Assembly (NCBI GenBank): GCA_964495085.1
Contig: CAZBUK010000004.1
Coordinates: 1 to 64,000 of the forward strand
DNA length: 64,000 nt
Direction: 5' to 3'
Source of the DNA: CAZBUK01 sp964495085
Lineage (GTDB): Bacteria > Bacteroidota > Ignavibacteria > T3Sed10-11
Part shown: piece after piece, positions 59,708-64,000 of the stretch
Layout of the letters: each line of letters starts with the position of its first letter
Position numbering within the stretch: the first letter of the stretch is position 1
Position numbers and translations under genes: made by a program
Notes under the pieces: generated by a model
Database searches by the model: none
What the model saw: only the letters and a program-made list of their open reading frames with translations
What the model was told of the DNA's origin: nothing

Positions 59708-60961
59708 TTAGTGTGAGTGCAGCAATGTTTTGAGCGGCTTAGAATTTTTTACGTCGAGCATTTCCGACAGGACCAGTCCTACGGCGCCCAGCACAACTCC
59801 GTCGTCTCCAAGCATCGCCGGTTTGACTTCGACCAGTTCCGCGGGAGTCGACAGCGTATTTTTACGGATATTTTCTTTTACGATTTGCAGCACCGGGCTC
59901 GGCGACCTGACCGATTTCCCGCCGATGATAAATAATTCGGGGTTGAGGGTGTTGATCAGGCTCACCGCTGCGATACTTATAAGAATTCCGAATTCCTCAA
60001 GTGCGGCATGACACATATGATCGCCGGCGGCATCGACGATCGCATCGACCGTGATTTTTTCATCCGGATTAAGCAGCGATTGTGTGCCGAGCGCAAGCTG
60101 TTGTTTCACCGAGCTGACGAGCGTATGATCGCCGAGTATTTCGCCGAGGTTCTGCTGATTCCTGTACAAGAGGGGGAGGGATTCCGGATTGGCTATGAGA
60201 TGGCTCAGTTTATTATATCCGATTTCACCGGCGCTGAAGCTGATCCCTCTATGCAGTTTCCCGTTCAGCAGAATACCCGCGCCGACGCCGAATCCGACCC
60301 ACAAGAAGATCTGATCCCGGCCTCCCTTGCCGCTCCCGAAGAGCATTTCCCCGATGGCCATGGTCTTCACATTGTTCTCGACGAAGACCGGCACACCGAA
60401 CTCGTTCTCGAAAATATGACGAAGATTGATCCCTTCCCATCCCCGGTGCGTGTGTGTATAGTTCACGGTACCCGTGTGGGAATTAATCAGCCCCGGCATA
60501 CCGATGCCTATGCCGAGAAAGAGCGTATGCGGTTTGAGATGTTTCGAAAGAAGACTCTGAATCAGAGGGAGGATCAGGTTTAAAACTTCGTCGGGGTGGG
60601 AGTCCAGTCCATACTCTACGCATGCCCTGTCGGCGACGGCGGCATCGAGATCGGTAACAATCACCGTGGCGCTCGTCATCTCGATGGATATGCCGACAAT
60701 AATACCGGAGATGGGATTGAAGCCGAGAACGGTCGGACGTTTCCCTCCGTTCTTTGTCGAGGACTTCTTGCCGAGTTCTATTAAGAAACCGGATTTGAGA
60801 AGCTTGTTCACCGGTTGAGTTACCGACGCTTTTGATAAGCCGAGTCGGTATGCGATCTCCGTCCTCGAAAGACCGGCGTTTTTTCTGACTAGACTTAGAA
60901 TGCGCAATCCGGTCGCTTCAGGGAGGCGGTGAGCTGAACGATGAAAGGTTTTATGAGCCAT
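59708..60961 (-). CDS. ROK-family transcriptional regulator (NagC/XylR type)
   Basis: 417 residues. The N-terminal winged helix (about 15-75) has LSRTEIAYRLGLSKASVTQP and FLIELGKKSSTKNGGKRPTV. The ROK part has GIGIGMPGLINSHTGTVNYT, VFVENNVKTMAIGEMLFGSG, VGFGVGAGILLNGKLHRG and FSAGEIGYNKL. The usual ROK zinc motif (GHE ... CxCGxxGCxE) is missing: GE is kept, but no Cys cluster follows. It is likely a sugar-binding repressor whose ligand is unknown. The neighbouring symporter fragment may be its former target. Confidence 0.9.
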   Translation of the reverse strand: MAHKTFHRSAHRLPEATGLRILSLVRKNAGLSRTEIAYRLGLSKASVTQPVNKLLKSGFLIELGKKSSTKNGGKRPTVLGFNPISGIIVGISIEMTSATVIVTDLDAAVADRACVEYGLDSHPDEVLNLILPLIQSLLSKHLKPHTLFLGIGIGMPGLINSHTGTVNYTHTHRGWEGINLRHIFENEFGVPVFVENNVKTMAIGEMLFGSGKGGRDQIFLWVGFGVGAGILLNGKLHRGISFSAGEIGYNKLSHLIANPESLPLLYRNQQNLGEILGDHTLVSSVKQQLALGTQSLLNPDEKITVDAIVDAAGDHMCHAALEEFGILISIAAVSLINTLNPELFIIGGKSVRSPSPVLQIVKENIRKNTLSTPAELVEVKPAMLGDDGVVLGAVGLVLSEMLDVKNSKPLKTLLHSH

Positions 60962-61677
60962 GTATGCCGGTATGATATTGTGTTAGCAGGAACTCATCCC
61001 CCAATATGCCCCATCCGTCACAATTAGTATGTATACTGAACTTACATAAACAAATGGTATCAAAAAAAAAGCAAGTAATCAATATGTACCGTATTTTCAC
61101 TCCATCCATTTTTAATTTGCTCTCGACAGGTATCCGGCTTTTGTTTCCACCCGGTTCCAAAAACGTCAAAATCATACAGATTAACGCAATTTTCGAAACG
61201 TTTTATTCATAACAATTGAAATCGCCGAGTTCTCAGAGACAGATTTCAAACTATAAAAAATAGTTTATTCTGGGATAAAAAATTCAATACCCATATAAAA
61301 TCCTGATTTTGTAAGTTTTATCTGTGTCTCCTACTATAATAGATAATTCCCTGCTTCTCAGCTTCTGAATCACGCATCTTTCGAATCTACTCGTATTCAC
61401 ATCAGGCTATCTGTCCCAATGAGCAGGCGCCGGCATACCGCAACTGGAAAATATTTTAGTCACTGATCCGGCATGCTATATCCGTTCACTCTCCGATTAT
61501 TAAATAAAATCCCGATGTAATAATGTAAATCAAAGAAATATCATAACAGATTTTTTTCGAACTAAGGATATTCGTATATTGTGGTTCATACGCAGCGGCA
61601 TGCTCATTTGTCGAATCGATCCTCCTGTTTCCGGCGGTCAGACCCACTCACTCTCAACAACAGCAAAGGAATGCTTT
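60962..61677. other. Intergenic stretch without a visible gene
   Basis: About 700 AT-rich bases between divergent genes. TTCGTATATT at 61571-61580 lies 98 bases before the next start and is identical to a motif at 6338-6347; it may be part of a promoter. No coding or RNA feature was recognised. Confidence 0.45.
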
Positions 61678-62049
61678 ATGGTAAAATTCTCGATTGCGCT
61701 TGGATTTGCACTCGTATTGGTCGGTCTTATCGGCTATCTGGCGACCGGGAGGGAGAGCATCACCGCATTGATCCCCGCCTTCTTCGGTCTGATATTCTAT
61801 ATTCTCGGAAGGATCGGCCAGAGGAGCGATCAGGCCCGCAAGCATACCATGCACGCTGCGGCGGCGCTCGCGCTGGTCGGTTTCCTCGGCTCAGTCCGCG
61901 GATTATTCCAACTTTTTACGATACTCGGAGGAGGTACGGTGGAACGCGCCCCGGCGGTTTACGCACAGAGTGCAATGGCGGTGCTTTGTCTTATCTTTGT
62001 GATCTTCGCGGTTAAATCTTTTATCGATGCAAGAAGGGCACGATCGTAA
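61678..62049 (+). CDS. Small four-helix membrane protein
   Basis: 123 residues from the ATG at 61678, with AAGGA seven bases before it; the frame is open back to 61579. Four hydrophobic helices fill most of the chain (about 4-20, 27-45, 57-78 and 95-112), joined by short charged loops (GRIGQRSDQARKHTMH). No family could be named. It is well conserved in codon use with the core genes. It stands alone, 350 bases before the receptor gene. Confidence 0.75.
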   Translation: MVKFSIALGFALVLVGLIGYLATGRESITALIPAFFGLIFYILGRIGQRSDQARKHTMHAAAALALVGFLGSVRGLFQLFTILGGGTVERAPAVYAQSAMAVLCLIFVIFAVKSFIDARRARS

Positions 62050-62397
62050 AATTCGATTGATCGGAATTACACCATGCGCAGCGTCGACGCGTGACTCGAT
62101 AATCCAATTCTTTTCGTAAATTATACAGGAATAATTATTTAAAAATATTCCGCTCGAGTTAACAATTAATTAACAGTTCTCACTTGTATTTTTTGACTTT
62201 CTTCCGTAGCTTTGGATATTTCGTACCTGCTCATGGACGATAAGCGACTTTTCGAATCAGCCGTCGTAACGATGTAAAATAGCGTTTATCTGAAAAATTT
62301 CTGCCGTTTAGCAATGACCAACACACCCAGCTATCCTTCATACTCACAGATATACTCACATTCTTCACACCCATACACACATTTCAACGGAGGTATT
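62050..62397. other. Intergenic stretch, leader of the receptor gene
   Basis: About 350 bases with no gene. AGTTCTCACTTGTATTTTTT near 62174 partly resembles the mini-element end AGTTCTCACTGAAAAAGT, so a single decayed end may lie here. The last 60 bases are CA-rich and end in CGGAGG, a strong ribosome site for the receptor gene. Confidence 0.4.
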
Positions 62398-64000
62398 ATG
62401 AGGTTATTTTTACCACGCCTCGCCGTTACCGTTCTGGCGGTAGCTGCGATGGTCTGCATCATCCAGACACCGTTATTGTCGCAGGGCATTACAACTGCAG
62501 CAATACATGGGGTCGTAACGGATGAAGGGGGAAATCCGCTGCCCGGAGCGAACGTCATCGCGGTCCATGTCCCGACGGGATCGACGTACGGCGCAAGCAC
62601 CCGGAGCGACGGAAACTATCGCATTCCGAATATGCGGGTCGGCGGTCCGTACACGATTACGTTCTCATTCGTCGGGCACCGTACATTCGTCGCGGAAGAT
62701 GTCTACCTGAGCCTCGGCGAAACCTATAATCAGCGAGCCACACTCGACTCCGAGGCGATAGAGCTTCAGGATATTTTCGTAACAGCACTTGAAGACCTTA
62801 TCTTCAACCAAGAGAGGACCGGCGCATCAACAAATGTCTCCTCGGATAGAATACTCTTTATACCGACTATTAGCAGAGAGATCAACGATCTTACCAGGAT
62901 CACGCCGCAGAGCAGCGGCACGAGTTTCGCCGGAAGAGACAACCGTTTCAATAACTATACAATAGACGGCAGCGTCTACAACAACAATTTCGGGTTGGGG
63001 TCGGATCAGTTTGCGGCCGGCAACCCGATAAGCCTGGACGTGATCGAAGAAGTACAGATCAATCTCGCTCCGTACGATGTGCGCCAGGGAGGTTTTACGG
63101 GCGCCAGTGTGAACGCAGTCACGAAGAGCGGAACCAATACCTACCGCGGTACCATCTATCAATACTACAGAAACGAACAACTCGTCGGCGACAAGATCGG
63201 CGAGAACCAATTGAACATCGCGGATTCGTTTACGTCGGTTCGCGGTATATCTGTGGGTGGTCCCATCATGCGGGATAAGTTCTTCTTTTTTGCCTCGGTC
63301 GAACAGGAAGAAGCCGACAATCCCGGTGATGACCGGCTTGCATTGAGACCGGGTCAGACACCTGACGGAGTGCAGATTTCCAGAGTTCCCATCGAACAGG
63401 CGCAGTTCGTCAGAGACCAGATGCGCGCTATTTACGGCTACGAAACCGGCAGTTTTGAAAGCATTCCTTTCGGCGATGAGGGACTCCGGTTAAATGCCCG
63501 GCTTGACTGGAATATCAGCAACCAGCACCGCGCAATGATACGATTCAACCAATATGATGCCTTTAACGATGTTACGATCAACGGCAACAGTATCCGTGGA
63601 TTCCCTGGCGCGGATCGTTATACATGGACGAACAGATTCGGACCTGAAGCGATCACCTTCAGAAATGGACACTACTCGGTCGACAACGTTGTCACGTCTG
63701 TAGTCGGTGAAGTCAACTCCATTTTAAGCGACAGACTCGCGAACAGCTTCAACATCGGTTATTCATGGATCACCGATCCGAAGCGCAGTGTACCGGGTGA
63801 GGTCACCTTCCCGATGATCGAGATCATGGAGCCGGATCAAGGTGGCCAGTTGCTGTACTACATGTCTCTCGGAAACGAGCTCTTTACGGTGGGCAACCTG
63901 CTCGAGAACGACGTATTCAGCGTCTCGAACAACCTCACCTACTTTACCGGCAGGCATACAATCACAGCGGGCGCAAGTTTCGAATATATGACGTTCGCCA
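62398..64000 (+). CDS. TonB-dependent receptor (Oar-like), cut by the window end
   Basis: A 534-codon partial frame from the ATG at 62398 (CGGAGG seven bases before) to the window end, without a stop. A signal peptide (about 1-35, ending LLSQG) is followed by a carboxypeptidase-regulatory-like domain (GVVTDEGGNPLPGANVIAVH, ending around residue 115). The plug comes next: SFAGRDNRFNNYTIDGSVYN, then DVIEEVQINLAPYDVRQGGF and TGASVNAVTKSGTNTYRGTI. Barrel strands start with GGPIMRDKFFFFASVEQEE. This is the Oar/adhesin-like group of outer-membrane receptors, whose members often have over 1000 residues. The substrate is unknown. Confidence 0.9.
   Translation, partial: MRLFLPRLAVTVLAVAAMVCIIQTPLLSQGITTAAIHGVVTDEGGNPLPGANVIAVHVPTGSTYGASTRSDGNYRIPNMRVGGPYTITFSFVGHRTFVAEDVYLSLGETYNQRATLDSEAIELQDIFVTALEDLIFNQERTGASTNVSSDRILFIPTISREINDLTRITPQSSGTSFAGRDNRFNNYTIDGSVYNNNFGLGSDQFAAGNPISLDVIEEVQINLAPYDVRQGGFTGASVNAVTKSGTNTYRGTIYQYYRNEQLVGDKIGENQLNIADSFTSVRGISVGGPIMRDKFFFFASVEQEEADNPGDDRLALRPGQTPDGVQISRVPIEQAQFVRDQMRAIYGYETGSFESIPFGDEGLRLNARLDWNISNQHRAMIRFNQYDAFNDVTINGNSIRGFPGADRYTWTNRFGPEAITFRNGHYSVDNVVTSVVGEVNSILSDRLANSFNIGYSWITDPKRSVPGEVTFPMIEIMEPDQGGQLLYYMSLGNELFTVGNLLENDVFSVSNNLTYFTGRHTITAGASFEYMTFA

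Overview
The window looks like a chromosomal contig from an uncultivated bacterium of the FCB group (Bacteroidota/Chlorobi/KSB1/Calditrichota-like). Two secreted proteins end in a type IX-style 'NYPNPFN ... SGxYFYR' C-terminal sorting domain. There are two TonB-dependent receptors with carboxypeptidase-regulatory-like N-terminal domains, a MacB/FtsX permease of the Bacteroidetes two-FtsX type, and many signal peptides and lipoprotein signals, so the cell has an outer membrane. Two runs of exactly 100 N (8008-8107 and 24458-24557) are scaffold gaps. No rRNA, tRNA or CRISPR array was seen.

Layout. 0.2-8.2 kb: a secreted DUF3160 protein, a YceI-like protein, an intradiol-dioxygenase-like secreted protein, an ECF sigma/anti-sigma (FecR-type) pair, a PDZ-alpha/beta hydrolase and a DinB-family gene broken by a gap. 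8.3-11.8 kb (minus): thiamin thiazole operon thiO-thiS-thiG-tenI/thiE-thiE. 12.1-18.8 kb: FtsX-type permease, a REP-like palindrome cluster, a VOC protein, secreted MsrA, DUF819 membrane protein and an NlpC/P60 lipoprotein. 18.9-26.5 kb: a beta-lactamase-family pseudogene, then the arginine regulon argH-argG-argD (minus) and argC-argJ-argB-argR (plus), which diverge from one palindromic ARG-box operator that contains a promoter for each direction.

27.1-31.3 kb: the most novel-looking locus, six co-directional genes for envelope proteins (a membrane-anchored CBS-like protein, a membrane-anchored peptidoglycan amidase, a smaller membrane protein that looks like a paralogue of the amidase's membrane part, a two-helix membrane coiled-coil protein, an exported coiled-coil protein and an exported DUF2914 protein). 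It is followed by about 900 bp full of hairpins. 32.2-42.9 kb: moeA, then a Fur-headed iron operon (fur-feoA-feoB-small Cys protein-FecA-like receptor-Fe3+ binding protein-permease-SufT-like protein), then ychF. 43.5-53.7 kb: a multi-PAS sensor facing a six-gene minus-strand operon of three parvulin-type foldases, a MoxR ATPase, a CaCA antiporter and a secreted subtilase.

53.8-59.5 kb is an AT-rich, mobile region: an IS200-like element and an internally deleted copy of it flank a 5'-truncated RHS tip with a HExxH toxin-like domain and its probable immunity gene. Palindromic mini-elements and a truncated sodium symporter lie beside it. 59.7-64 kb: a ROK regulator, a small membrane protein and a TonB-dependent receptor that runs off the window end.

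How genes work together: the arginine block is a closed loop in which ArgR is made from the operon it should repress. The iron block joins sensing, Fe2+ and Fe3+ uptake, and an Fe-S maturation-like protein under one Fur-like operator. The 45.5-53.7 kb operon appears to couple envelope protein folding with export of a protease.
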